From contig NZ_SWAR01000002.1 of the NCBI RefSeq assembly GCF_006386545.1, forward strand, positions 62,001 through 126,000: a stretch of 64,000 nucleotides of DNA, given 5' to 3'. How positions within the stretch are numbered: the stretch's first letter is position 1; the number at the start of each line of letters is the position of its first letter. The position numbers were made by a program, and so were the translations under genes. The stretch comes from Methylibium rhizosphaerae. GTDB lineage: Bacteria > Pseudomonadota > Gammaproteobacteria > Burkholderiales > Burkholderiaceae_C. Shown here in pieces: positions 51,108 to 60,714 of the stretch. The notes beneath the pieces were generated by a model. The model saw only the letters and a program-made list of their open reading frames with translations. It did no database searches and was not told where the DNA came from.

Positions 51108-51178
51108 GGATCAGAAAAACAGAAAAAACTTTCTACGGGAAATCACGAAAGAACAAAAATTCTCTCGCTTCCTAGAAT
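51108..51178. promoter_or_regulatory. Control region between rpiR and the inositol operon
   Basis: The only markedly AT-rich stretch in this part of the window. It carries an inverted repeat AGAAA-AAAC-TTTCT (51121-51134) and further GAAA/TTTC-like half sites (GGGAAAT, CGAAAGAA, ATTCTCTC). A possible -10, TAGAAT (51173-51178), lies 77 bp before the binding-protein ATG. It is a likely site for the RpiR protein. The exact operator cannot be fixed from one sequence. Confidence 0.5.
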
Positions 51179-51254
51179 CCTCCACAGGGTCGCCAGTGCG
51201 TGCGTCCCGTGAGGCGAAGTACCCGACCCGACAGACCAGAACACAGGAGACGAC

Positions 51255-52289
51255 ATGACTTCGATGCTCTTCAAGCGGCCGGTGCGCACGGCGCTGGCCC
51301 TGGCCGTGCTGCTGGCCGCCGCGGGCGGCGCCCAGGCCGCCGGCAAGTACGTGCTGATCAGCCACGCGCCGGACTCGGACTCGTGGTGGAACACGATCAA
51401 GAACGCCATCAAGCAGGCCGGCGAGGACTACGGCGTGCAGGTGGACTACCGCAACCCGCCCAGCGGCGACCTCGCCGACATGGCCCGCCTCATCGAGCAG
51501 GCGGCCGCCGCCGGCTACGACGGCGTCATCACCACGATCGCCGACTACAACGTGCTGCAGGGCGCGATCAAGAAGGTGACCGACAAGAAGATCCCGCTCA
51601 TCACCATCAACTCCGGCACCACCGAGCAGAGCGAGAAGCTCGGCGCGCTCATGCATGTGGGCCAGCCCGAATACGACGCCGGCAAGGGTGCCGGCGAGCG
51701 CGCCAAGGCCGCAGGCATCAAGAGCTTCCTGTGCGTGAACCACTACGCCACCAACCCGGCCTCGTTCGAGCGCTGCCGCGGCTTTGCAGAAGCCATCGGC
51801 GCCGACTACAAGAAGTCCACCCTCGACGCCGGCGACGACCCGACCACCATCGAGTCGAAGGTGTCGGCCTACCTGCGCCAGAACGCTGGCACCCAGGCGG
51901 TGCTCACGCTCGGCCCCACCTCGGCCCATCCGACGCTGAAGGTGATCGAGAAGGGCGGCCTGAAGGGCAAGCTCTGGATGGCGACCTTCGACCTTTCCGA
52001 CGAGATCAGCAAGGGCATCAAGGACGGCACGGTGCAGTTCGCCATCGACCAGCAGCCCTACCTGCAGGGCTACATCCCGGTGGCGGTGCTGGCCACGATG
52101 AAGGAAATGAAAGGCGCCGACCAGAAGCGCGTGGCCGACGCGGTGAAGGGCAATGCCAAGGCGAAGAAGCGCTTCGACGAATACGGCCTCGCCCCGGCCT
52201 ACGGCGCGCGCCACATCGGCTCCGGGCCGGGGTTCGTCACGAAAGACAACATCGGCAAGGTCGAGAAGTACGCGGGGCAGTACCGCTGA
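51255..52289 (+). CDS. Inositol/sugar ABC importer, periplasmic binding protein
   Basis: 344-residue type I periplasmic binding protein (RbsB-like fold). A Sec signal (residues 1-28, LAVLLAAAGGAQA) is followed by YVLISHAPDSDSWWNTIKNAIKQAGEDYGVQVDYRNP, GYDGVITTIADYNVL and ATFDLSDEISKGIKDGTVQFAIDQQPYLQGYI, which is the typical hinge and ligand region of ribose-type receptors. AGGAGA is 7 nt before the ATG. As first gene of the iol operon its ligand is most likely myo-inositol. A REP-like hairpin follows. Confidence 0.9.
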   Translation: MTSMLFKRPVRTALALAVLLAAAGGAQAAGKYVLISHAPDSDSWWNTIKNAIKQAGEDYGVQVDYRNPPSGDLADMARLIEQAAAAGYDGVITTIADYNVLQGAIKKVTDKKIPLITINSGTTEQSEKLGALMHVGQPEYDAGKGAGERAKAAGIKSFLCVNHYATNPASFERCRGFAEAIGADYKKSTLDAGDDPTTIESKVSAYLRQNAGTQAVLTLGPTSAHPTLKVIEKGGLKGKLWMATFDLSDEISKGIKDGTVQFAIDQQPYLQGYIPVAVLATMKEMKGADQKRVADAVKGNAKAKKRFDEYGLAPAYGARHIGSGPGFVTKDNIGKVEKYAGQYR

Positions 52290-52310
52290 AAGTCCCTCAG
52301 CAAGCCACCG

Positions 52311-52420
52311 CTTCCCGTTCGGGCTGAGGTATCGAAGCCCTGCGACAAGCGTTGCGAGCCCTTCGATACGCCTTGGCGTACCTTGCCCTGAGGTATCGAA
52401 GGGGTCAGGGCGAACGGAAG
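52311..52420 (+). repeat. REP-like hairpin cluster between binding-protein and permease genes
   Basis: Three copies of a GTATCGAAG core, two direct (52329-52337, 52393-52401) and one inverted (52361-52369), are set inside outer arms CTTCCCGTTCG / CGAACGGAAG (52311-52321, 52411-52420). A 7-bp inner stem GCCCTGA / TCAGGGC (52385-52391, 52405-52411) surrounds the last copy. The element resembles the GTTCGCCCTGA...TCGAAGGG repeats scattered in many Burkholderiales. It could raise binding-protein mRNA stability over that of the permease. Confidence 0.8.
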
Positions 52421-52471
52421 TGGTGGTGCACGCGATGCCTGCAATGGCTCGCCCATGAACAGGAGATCCCA

Positions 52472-53635
52472 ATGGCTGCGGTTCCGGCCCATCCTCACGT
52501 CGCCATGACGCCTCGCGACAACGCCCCACCCTCCGACGAACGCGTGCGCAGCATCGGCCCGCTGCGCCGCTTCCTGTCGCGCCCGGAGTTCGGCTCCATC
52601 TCCGGAGCGGTGCTGGTGTTCGCGCTGTTCGCGGTGACCGCCGGCGACTCCGGCATGTTCAGCGCCGAGGGCGCGATGAACTGGGCCACGGTGGCCGCCT
52701 TCCTGGGCCTCATCGCGGTGGGTGCGGCGCTCCTGATGATCGGCGGCGAGTTCGACCTGTCGATCGGTTCGATGATCGGCTTCGCCGGCATGATGCTCGC
52801 CATCCCGGCGCTCTACTGGGGCTGGCCGCTGTGGCTGGCCTGCCTGTTCGCCTTCGCGCTGGCCATGGCGCTGGGCTCGCTCAACGGCTACCTCGTCATG
52901 AAGACCGGGCTGCCGTCGTTCATCGTCACGCTCGCGTTCTATTTCATCCTGCGCGGCCTGTCGCTGGCCTTGTCGACCCTGCTCACCGGCAAGACCATCA
53001 TCAGCACCAACGAAGGCGCCACGCTGCGCGAGCTGGCAGCCAACGACGCGGTGTTCTCGGCACTCTTCTCCGGCCATGTGCTCACCGGCCTCTTCAACGA
53101 CCTGGCGCACTGGGGCTGGATCGCCGCGCGCGACGACGGCACTGCACTCGCGATCGGCGTGCCCAAGGTGGTGGTGTGGTGGGTGGCGCTCACCCTGGCA
53201 GGGGCCTTCCTGCTCGCCCGCACCCGCTTCGGCAACTGGATCCTCGCGGTGGGCGGCGACGCCAACGCCGCCAAGAACACCGGCATCCCGGTGGCGCGGG
53301 TGAAGATCACGCTGTTCGTGCTGATGGCCGTGTGCTCCACGCTGTTCGCCGTGCTGCAGGTGGCCGACGCGGGCTCCGCGGCCGCGGACCGCGGGCTGCA
53401 GAAGGAGTTCGAGGCCATCATCGCCGCGGTGATCGGCGGCTGCCTGCTCACCGGCGGCTACGGCTCGGTGGTGGGCGCCTCGATCGGCGCGCTGATCTTC
53501 GGCGTGGTGCAGATCGGCATCGGCTACACCAGCATCGACAACAACTGGTACCGCGTCTTCCTCGGCGCCATGCTGCTGGCTGCGGTGCTGTTCAACAACT
53601 TCATCCGCCGCCGCGTCGCGCTAGGCAAGCGTTGA
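52472..53635 (+). CDS. Inositol/sugar ABC importer, permease
   Basis: 387-residue RbsC-type permease with 8-10 membrane helices. Characteristic parts are LIAVGAALLMIGGEFDLSIGSMIGFAGM, KTGLPSFIVTLAFYFILRGLSL, ARTRFGNWILAVGGDANAAKNTGIPV (the cytoplasmic docking loop) and IIAAVIGGCLLTGGYGSVVGASIGALIFGVV. AGGAGA lies 5 nt before the ATG at 52472; an upstream open stretch passes through the repeat and is not coding. It is partnered with the ATPase gene 9 bp downstream. Confidence 0.92.
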   Translation: MAAVPAHPHVAMTPRDNAPPSDERVRSIGPLRRFLSRPEFGSISGAVLVFALFAVTAGDSGMFSAEGAMNWATVAAFLGLIAVGAALLMIGGEFDLSIGSMIGFAGMMLAIPALYWGWPLWLACLFAFALAMALGSLNGYLVMKTGLPSFIVTLAFYFILRGLSLALSTLLTGKTIISTNEGATLRELAANDAVFSALFSGHVLTGLFNDLAHWGWIAARDDGTALAIGVPKVVVWWVALTLAGAFLLARTRFGNWILAVGGDANAAKNTGIPVARVKITLFVLMAVCSTLFAVLQVADAGSAAADRGLQKEFEAIIAAVIGGCLLTGGYGSVVGASIGALIFGVVQIGIGYTSIDNNWYRVFLGAMLLAAVLFNNFIRRRVALGKR

Positions 53636-53644
53636 GGACCCGCG

Positions 53645-54426
<782 letters not shown>

Positions 54427-54430
<4 letters not shown>

Positions 54431-56370
54431 CCTCGCTGAACTTTCCCTCGGGCCGCCGCTTCGACCTCGCCTGCCTCGGCCGGCTGGCGGTGGACCTGTA
54501 TGCCGAGCAGGTGGGCTGCGGGCTGGAGGACGCCGCCAGCTTCGCCCGGTACCTGGGCGGCTCGTCGGCCAACGTGGCCTTCGGCACTGCCCGGCTGGGC
54601 CTTTCGAGCGCAATGATCTCGCGGGTGGGCAACGAGCAGATGGGCCGCTTCCTGCTGGCCACGCTGCAGCGTGAAGGCTGCGACACCTCGCAGGTGCAAG
54701 TGGATCCGCAACGCCTCACCGGCCTCGTGCTGCTGGGCCTGAAGGACCGCGACACCTTCCCGCTGCTCTTCTACCGCGAGAACTGCGCCGACATGGCGCT
54801 CGACGCCGCCGGCATCGACGAGGGCTTCATCGCGCAATGTCGCGCGCTGGCCGTCACCGGCACCCACCTGTCGACGCCGCAGGTCCGCAAAGCCGCGCAC
54901 ACCGCGCTCGACCATGCGGCGAAACACGGTGTCGTGCGCGTGCTCGACATCGACTACCGGCCGGTGCTGTGGGGCCTCACCGGGCGCGGCGCCGGCGACA
55001 ACCGCTACGTGCCGGATGCCCGGGTGACGCAGCAGCTGCAGGCATCGCTGCCGCGCTTCGACCTGCTGGTGGGCACCGAGGAGGAATTCCTCATCGCCGG
55101 TGGCGTGCCGGGCGACCTGCTCGCCTCGCTGCAGGCGGTGCGGGCCGTCACCCCGGCGGTGCTGGTGGTCAAGCGCGGCGCGCTCGGCTGCAGCGTGATC
55201 GAAGGCGCGATTCCCGGGCGCATCGAGGACGCGCCCGCCTTTGCCGGCGAGCGGGTCGAAGTGCTCAACGTGCTGGGCGCGGGCGACGCCTTCCTCGCCG
55301 GCCTGCTGGCCGGCCTGCTGCGTGGCCGCGGCTGGGAAGAGTCGGCCCGCATCGCCAACGCCTGCGGCGCGATCGTGGTGTCGCGCCACGGCTGCGCGCC
55401 GGCCATGCCGACGCCGGCCGAGCTGGCGCACTGGTTCGGCGGACAGCGCCCGCCGCGGGTGGACAGCGACCGGCAGCTCGCCCACCTGCACCGCGTGACG
55501 GCACCACGCGCCAGATGGTCCGAGCTGCAGGTGATGGCCTTCGATCACCGCAGCCAGTTCCACGACCTGGCGCGCAGCCTGGGGGCGGCCGAGGCGCGCC
55601 TGCCTGCCCTCAAGCGCCTGCTGGTGCGCGCCGCCGAGCGGGCCGAGACCGAGCTGGGCCTGCAGGGCCGGCTGGGCGTGCTGGCCGACGGCCGCTACGG
55701 CGAGGCCGCGCTGCACGATGCCACCGGCCGCGGCTGGTGGGTCGGCCGCCCGATCGAGCTGCCCGGCTCGCGGCCGCTGCGCTTCGACGAGTCCGACTCG
55801 GTGGGCAGCGCGCTGCTGCACTGGCCGCGCGAGCAGGTGGTGAAGTGCCTGGTGCACTACCACCCTGACGATCCGGTGATGCTGCGCCTCGAACAGGAAG
55901 CGCAGTTGCTGCAGCTGTGGGCCGCCACGCGCGAGAGCGGGCATGAGCTGCTGCTGGAGGTGATTCCGCCACGCACCGGCAGCGGCGACGCCGACGATGC
56001 CGTGCTGCGTTCACTGCAGCGCCTGTACAACCTGGGCCTGAAGCCCGAGTGGTGGAAGCTCGCGCCCATGAGCGAAGCCGGCTGGGCCCGGCTCGGCGCG
56101 CTGGTCAAGGCCCGCGACCCCCACTGCCGCGGCGCGGTGATCCTGGGGCTCAACCAGCCGATTGCCGAGCTGGTGAAGAGCTTCGCTCTGGCACGCGATC
56201 CCGTCGTCAAGGGCTTCATGGTCGGCCGCAGCCTGTGGGCCGGACCCAGCCGCAGCTGGCTGGCCAACGAGATCGACGACGCCACGCTGATCGACGGCGT
56301 GCTGCAGAACTTCAGTCAACTGGTGGAAGGCTGGCGCACCAGCCGATCCCCCCTCGCGAGGGCCGCCTGA
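54427..56370 (+). CDS. iolC: 5-dehydro-2-deoxygluconokinase fused to a DUF2090 aldolase-like domain (TTG start)
   Basis: 647 aa. The N-terminal PfkB sugar kinase (about 1-335) reads RFDLACLGRLAVDLYAEQ, RYLGGSSANVAFGTARLGL and the catalytic VLNVLGAGDAFLAGLLAGLL (GAGD). The C-terminal DUF2090 domain (about 350-640), ELQVMAFDHRSQFHDLARS and FMVGRSLWAGPS at the end, is a TIM-barrel expected to split the phosphorylated product to malonate semialdehyde and DHAP, replacing a separate IolJ. TTG 54427 is the start: it overlaps the ATPase stop and has GGAAGGGG 7 nt upstream. Confidence 0.9.
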
Positions 56371-58232
56371 TGAGCAAGACGGTACGAATCACGATGTCCC
56401 AGGCGCTGGTGCGGCACCTCGCCGCGCTGCGCGTGGAAACGGCCGACGGCCGGCTGCTGCCCTACTTCGGCGGCGTGTTCTCGATCTTCGGCCACGGCAA
56501 CGTGGCCGGGATCGGCGAAGCGCTGTCGGCCGAGCGCGAACGGCTCGCCACCTACCGGGCCCACAACGAGCAGGCCATGGCGCATGCCGCCATCGCGTTC
56601 GCGAAGGCGCAGTTCCGGCAGCGTGCGATGGCGGTCACCACCTCCATCGGGCCGGGCGCCACCAACCTCGTCACCGCCGCCGCGCTGGCGCATGTGAACC
56701 GCCTGCCGGTGCTGCTGCTGCCGGGCGACGTGTTCGCCTCGCGAGCGCCCGACCCGGTGCTGCAGCAGCTCGAGGACTTCCACCACGGCGACCTGTCCGC
56801 CAACGACAGCCTGCGGCCGGTGGTGCGCTACTTCGACCGCCTGATGCGGCCCGAGCAGGTCCTGACCGCCCTGCCGCGCGCCCTCCAGGTGATGACCGAC
56901 CCGGCCCTGTGCGGACCGGTGTGCCTGGCGCTGCCGCAGGACGTGCAGACCGAAGCCTTCGACTGCCCGGAGGACTTCCTGCGCCCGGAGCCGATCCGCC
57001 TGCGCCGCCCGCCGCCGGATGCACAGGAACTGGCGCGCGCCGTGCAGCGGCTGCGTGTGGCCCGCAAGCCCGTGGTGGTGGCCGGCGGCGGCGTGCTCTA
57101 CAGCCAGGCCGGCGCCGCGCTGCGGGCCTTCTGCGAAGCGCACGGCGTGCCGGTGGCCGAGTCGCAGGCCGGCAAGGGCAGCCTGGCCTGGGACCATGCG
57201 CTGAACCTCGGCGCGCTCGGCGTCAGCGGTTCGCCCGCAGCCAACGCGATGGCGGCCGACGCCGACCTCGTGCTCGCGGTCGGCACCCGGCTGTCGGACT
57301 TCACGACCGGCTCGCATGCGCTGTTCGGCCAGGCTCGTCTGCTCGGCCTGAACGTGCAGCCGCTCGATGCCGGCAAATGGGGCGGCCAGGCGCTGGTGGC
57401 CGATGCGGCGGCGGGCCTGGCACAGCTCTCGTCGGCGCTGGGCGGCTGGCAGGCCGACTCGGCCTGGACCGCACGCGCCGAGGCCCTGGCCTCGCAGTGG
57501 CGCCAGCGGGTGGCCGCCCTCACCGGCGCTGCCCCTCCGCAGGGCAGCCTGCCCTACGACGCCGAGGTGATCGGCGCGGTGCAGGCCAGCGCCGCCGATT
57601 CGCCGCAGCGCGACGTGGTCGTCTGTGCCGCCGGCACGCTGCCGGCCGAGCTGCACAAGCTGTGGCGCACCGGCGCGCCGGGCGGCTACCACATGGAGTA
57701 CGGCTACTCCTGCATGGGCTACGAGATCGCCGGCGGCCTGGGCGTGAAGCTGGCGCGACCCGAGGCCGAGGTGATCGTGATGGTGGGCGACGGCTCCTAC
57801 CTCATGATGAACAGCGAGATCGCCACCTCGGTGATGCTGGGCGCCAAGCTCATCGTGGTGGTGCTCGACAACCGCGGCTACGGCTGCATCCACCGGCTGC
57901 AGCGCGCCTGCGGCGGCACGCGGTTCAACAACCTGCTGGCCGACTGCGCGGGCGAAGCCGGCGCCGACGTCGAGATCGACTTCGCGGCCCATGCCAGGAG
58001 CCTGGGCGCGGTGGCCGAACACGTGGCCGACGTCGCCGGCCTCCAGGCCGCGATGCAACGCGCCCGGGCGGCCGCGCGCACCCACGTGATCGTGATCGAC
58101 ACCTCGCCCGAGCGCACCACCGAAGACGGCGGCGCCTGGTGGGAGGTGGCCGTCCCGGAAGTCTCCGAACGCAGCGAAGTCCGAGCCGCTCGCGACAGCT
58201 ACATCGCCAACAAGCGCCAGCAGCGCTTCTGA
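56370..58232 (+). CDS. iolD: 3D-(3,5/4)-trihydroxycyclohexane-1,2-dione hydrolase
   Basis: 620-residue thiamine-diphosphate enzyme that opens the inositol ring. N-terminal ThDP half: PYFGGVFSIFGHGNVAGIGEAL, RAHNEQAMAHAAIAFAKA (activating Glu) and TTSIGPGATNLVTAAALAHVNRLPVLLLPGD. C-terminal ThDP half: GYSCMGYEIAGGLGVKLA, then VMVGDGSYLMMNSEI and VLDNRGYGCI, the GDG...N metal-binding motif. The ATG overlaps the iolC stop (TGATG). It acts after IolE and before IolB. Confidence 0.95.
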   Translation: MSKTVRITMSQALVRHLAALRVETADGRLLPYFGGVFSIFGHGNVAGIGEALSAERERLATYRAHNEQAMAHAAIAFAKAQFRQRAMAVTTSIGPGATNLVTAAALAHVNRLPVLLLPGDVFASRAPDPVLQQLEDFHHGDLSANDSLRPVVRYFDRLMRPEQVLTALPRALQVMTDPALCGPVCLALPQDVQTEAFDCPEDFLRPEPIRLRRPPPDAQELARAVQRLRVARKPVVVAGGGVLYSQAGAALRAFCEAHGVPVAESQAGKGSLAWDHALNLGALGVSGSPAANAMAADADLVLAVGTRLSDFTTGSHALFGQARLLGLNVQPLDAGKWGGQALVADAAAGLAQLSSALGGWQADSAWTARAEALASQWRQRVAALTGAAPPQGSLPYDAEVIGAVQASAADSPQRDVVVCAAGTLPAELHKLWRTGAPGGYHMEYGYSCMGYEIAGGLGVKLARPEAEVIVMVGDGSYLMMNSEIATSVMLGAKLIVVVLDNRGYGCIHRLQRACGGTRFNNLLADCAGEAGADVEIDFAAHARSLGAVAEHVADVAGLQAAMQRARAAARTHVIVIDTSPERTTEDGGAWWEVAVPEVSERSEVRAARDSYIANKRQQRF

Positions 58233-58242
58233 GGAAGCCTTC

Positions 58243-59145
58243 ATGACCTGGAACGTCCGCATCGGCATCAACCCCATTTCCTGGAGCAACGACGACCTGC
58301 CCGAACTGGGCGGCGACACCCCGCTCGAGACGGCATTGAGCGAGGGCGCCGAGATCGGCTACGAAGGCTTCGAGCTTGGCAACAAGTTCCCGAAGGAGCC
58401 CGGTGCGCTGGCCGACAAGCTCGCCGAGTTCAAGGTGGCCTGCGTGTCGGGCTGGTATTCGGGCTGGCTCGCCGAAGGCGAGCTCGATGCCGAGATCGAC
58501 CGCTGCGCCGCCCACATGAAGAAGCTGCAGTTCAACGGCTGCAGGGTGGCGGTGTACGGCGAAGTGGCCGGCTCCATCCAGGGGCGCATCGACACACCGC
58601 TCGCCAGGCGGCCGGTGTTCACGAGCGATGCCCAATGGCAGGGCTATGCGAAACGCCTCGACGCCTTCGGCGAGCACCTGCAGGCGGCCTACGGCCTCAC
58701 GCTCGCCTACCACCACCACATGGGCGCCTACGTGCAGGCCCCCGAAGACGTGGACCGCCTGATGGCGGAGACCGACCCGGCGCTGGTCGGCCTGCTGTTC
58801 GACACCGGCCATGCCTACTTCGGCGGGGCCAGCGATCCGGTGGCCCTGTTGAAGAAACACGCGAAGCGGGTGGTGCATGCGCACTGCAAGGACGTGCGCG
58901 CCGAGGTGGTGGAGATGTCGCGCAACCGGCAGTGGAGCTTCCTGCAGTCGGTGCTCAACGGCGCCTTCACCGTGCCGGGCGACGGCGCGATCGACTTCGC
59001 CGCCGTGCTGCAGACGCTGCGGCATGCCGGCTATGAAGGCTGGCTGGTGGTCGAGGCCGAGCAGGACCCGGCGGTGGCGCCGAGCTACCAGTACGCGAAG
59101 AAGGGCTACGAGACGCTGCGCGCCTTGGTGGAGAAGCTCTCATGA
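58243..59145 (+). CDS. iolE: Myo-inosose-2 dehydratase
   Basis: 300-residue TIM-barrel dehydratase that removes water from 2-keto-myo-inositol. Family signatures: VRIGINPISWSNDDLPELGGDTPLE, YEGFELGNKFPKEPGAL, SGWYSGWLAEGELDAEI, LAYHHHMGAYVQAPEDVDRLM (metal-binding His/Glu area), LLFDTGHAYFGG and VVHAHCKDVR. Its gene is 10 bp after iolD and its stop overlaps iolB (ATGA). Confidence 0.95.
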   Translation: MTWNVRIGINPISWSNDDLPELGGDTPLETALSEGAEIGYEGFELGNKFPKEPGALADKLAEFKVACVSGWYSGWLAEGELDAEIDRCAAHMKKLQFNGCRVAVYGEVAGSIQGRIDTPLARRPVFTSDAQWQGYAKRLDAFGEHLQAAYGLTLAYHHHMGAYVQAPEDVDRLMAETDPALVGLLFDTGHAYFGGASDPVALLKKHAKRVVHAHCKDVRAEVVEMSRNRQWSFLQSVLNGAFTVPGDGAIDFAAVLQTLRHAGYEGWLVVEAEQDPAVAPSYQYAKKGYETLRALVEKLS

Positions 59146-59936
59146 GTTCGCTGTTGGTGAAAGCCGCGCCGCGGGACCGGCGCATCGTGGAGGTGACGCC
59201 GACCTCGGCAGGCTGGCGCTACGTGGGCTTCGAGGCGCTGCGGCTCGCGCCGGGCGAGGAGCACGCGATCGACACCGGCACGCGCGAGCTGTGCCTGGTG
59301 GTGCTCACCGGCCAGGTCGACGTGCAGGTGGGTGCCGAGCGCTACACGGCCCTGGGCACGCGCGACAGCGTGTTCGAGCCGGTGTCGCCCGCCGCGCTGT
59401 ACCTGCCGCCCGGCCGCACGCTGAAGGTCACCGCCGGGCGCGCCAGCGAAGTGGCGCTGTGCACCGCGCCCGCCGAGGGCCGGCACGGGGCCCGGGCCAT
59501 CGACCCGGCTGCCATGAAGCGCAGCGTGCGAGGCAGCGGCGCCAACACCCGCTACATCTGCGACATCCTGCCGGAGAGCGACCCGCTGGCCGAGCACCTG
59601 CTGGTGGTGGAGGTGCTCACGCCGGCCGGGCATTCGTCGAGCTACCCGCCGCACAAGCACGATGCCGACACCAGCGACGAGACCCAGCTCGAGGAAACCT
59701 ACTACCACCGCCTGAACCCGCCGCAGGGCTTTGCCTTCCAGCGCGTCTACACCGACGACCGCAGCCTCGACGAAGCCATGGCGGTGGAGAACCACGACGT
59801 GGTGATGGTGCCCAGGGGTTACCACCCCGTCGTCGCCCCGCACGGCTACGACCTGTACTACCTGAACGTGATGGCCGGCCCGGGCCGGCGATGGCAGTTC
59901 AAGAACGACCCGGCGCACGAATGGATGCTGCGCTGA
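59142..59936 (+). CDS. iolB: 5-deoxy-glucuronate isomerase
   Basis: 264-residue double-cupin isomerase turning 5-deoxy-D-glucuronate into 5-dehydro-2-deoxygluconate. Cupin motifs: EVLTPAGHSSSYPPHKHDAD (metal histidines), EETYYHRLNPPQGFAFQRVYTDD, ENHDVVMVPRGYHPVVAPHGYDLYYLNVMAGP. The early part RRIVEVTPTSAGWRYVGFEALRL matches IolB starts. It ends the operon; a small hairpin follows between it and the convergent pssA. No iolA-type dehydrogenase follows within the window. Confidence 0.95.
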   Translation: MSSLLVKAAPRDRRIVEVTPTSAGWRYVGFEALRLAPGEEHAIDTGTRELCLVVLTGQVDVQVGAERYTALGTRDSVFEPVSPAALYLPPGRTLKVTAGRASEVALCTAPAEGRHGARAIDPAAMKRSVRGSGANTRYICDILPESDPLAEHLLVVEVLTPAGHSSSYPPHKHDADTSDETQLEETYYHRLNPPQGFAFQRVYTDDRSLDEAMAVENHDVVMVPRGYHPVVAPHGYDLYYLNVMAGPGRRWQFKNDPAHEWMLR

Positions 59937-59938
59937 GG

Positions 59939-59956
59939 GCCGCGGCGCACCGCGGC
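59939..59956. terminator. Hairpin between convergent iolB and pssA
   Basis: GCCGCGG (59939-59945) pairs with CCGCGGC (59950-59956), 4-nt loop, filling nearly the whole 24-bp space between the two stops. It lacks a T-run and would be at most a factor-assisted bidirectional terminator. Confidence 0.4.
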
Positions 59957-59960
59957 GGCG

Positions 59961-60581
59961 CTACAGCTTCGGGATGCGGATGCGGCTCACCATCAGCGAG
60001 CCCGACAGCGCGAACAGCAGCACCAGCGGGTGCAGGGTGAAGCCGGCGATCCTGACCGCGCCGAACCACATCTGGTCGCCCAGGGCGCCCTGCCACGCCG
60101 CCACCGCCAGGACCATCACCAGCACCAGCGAGGTGGGGATGGGGGTGCCCTCGAAGTACTTCACCTTGTCGCCGCCTTCGGCAAGCTTTTCTGCCGTGAC
60201 GTTGTAGCGCGCCAGGCGCGACACGCCGCAGGCCACGAAGAACACCAGCACGATGCGGTCGTACAGGCCCTGCATGCCACAGCCGTAGGCGATGGCCGCG
60301 GGCGCCACGCCGAAGGAGATGACGTCGGCCAGCGAGTCGAGCTCGCGCCCCATGGCCGAGCTGCGCTGGCGCCAGCGGGCGATGCGGCCGTCGAGCACGT
60401 CGAACACAAGCGCCACCGGAATGAGCGCGCAGGCGAAGTAGATGTGCAGCACGTCGCGCGACTGCAGGTACGACATGACCGAAAAGAGGGCGCCCACGCC
60501 GCAGAACGCGTTGGCGAGGGTGAACCAGTCCGCGAGGTGGAACTCGCGGATCATCGAGAAGGGTTTCGGGCGGCTGTTCAT
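59961..60581 (-). CDS. pssA: CDP-diacylglycerol--serine O-phosphatidyltransferase
   Basis: 206-residue inner-membrane enzyme making phosphatidylserine, the precursor of phosphatidylethanolamine. It carries the complete CDP-alcohol motif: D61-x2-D64-G-x2-A-R-x8-G-x3-D82-x3-D86 (DVLDGRIARW ... MGRELDSLAD). About six membrane helices are seen. Homologues start near MNSRPKPFSMIREFHLADWFTLANAF, so ATG 60581 is used; ATG 60593 would add four residues. This is the membrane, Bacillus-like type II class, not the soluble E. coli form. Confidence 0.93.
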   Translation of the reverse strand: MNSRPKPFSMIREFHLADWFTLANAFCGVGALFSVMSYLQSRDVLHIYFACALIPVALVFDVLDGRIARWRQRSSAMGRELDSLADVISFGVAPAAIAYGCGMQGLYDRIVLVFFVACGVSRLARYNVTAEKLAEGGDKVKYFEGTPIPTSLVLVMVLAVAAWQGALGDQMWFGAVRIAGFTLHPLVLLFALSGSLMVSRIRIPKL

Positions 60582-60714
60582 GGCGGCGAGCATAGTGCAG
60601 CAACCGCCGTGCCGCGCCGACCTGTTTCATCGGCGGCGACCTCGCGCAACATGGGACTGAGGGTACAGGGAACACGGCTTGCCGCCCGTGGCTGCCCATC
60701 CCTCTGGAGCCGCC

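Noticed and set aside
52311-52420. Intrinsic terminator of the inositol receptor gene
   Set aside because: Several nested hairpins but no T-run, and the permease that must be co-expressed follows directly.
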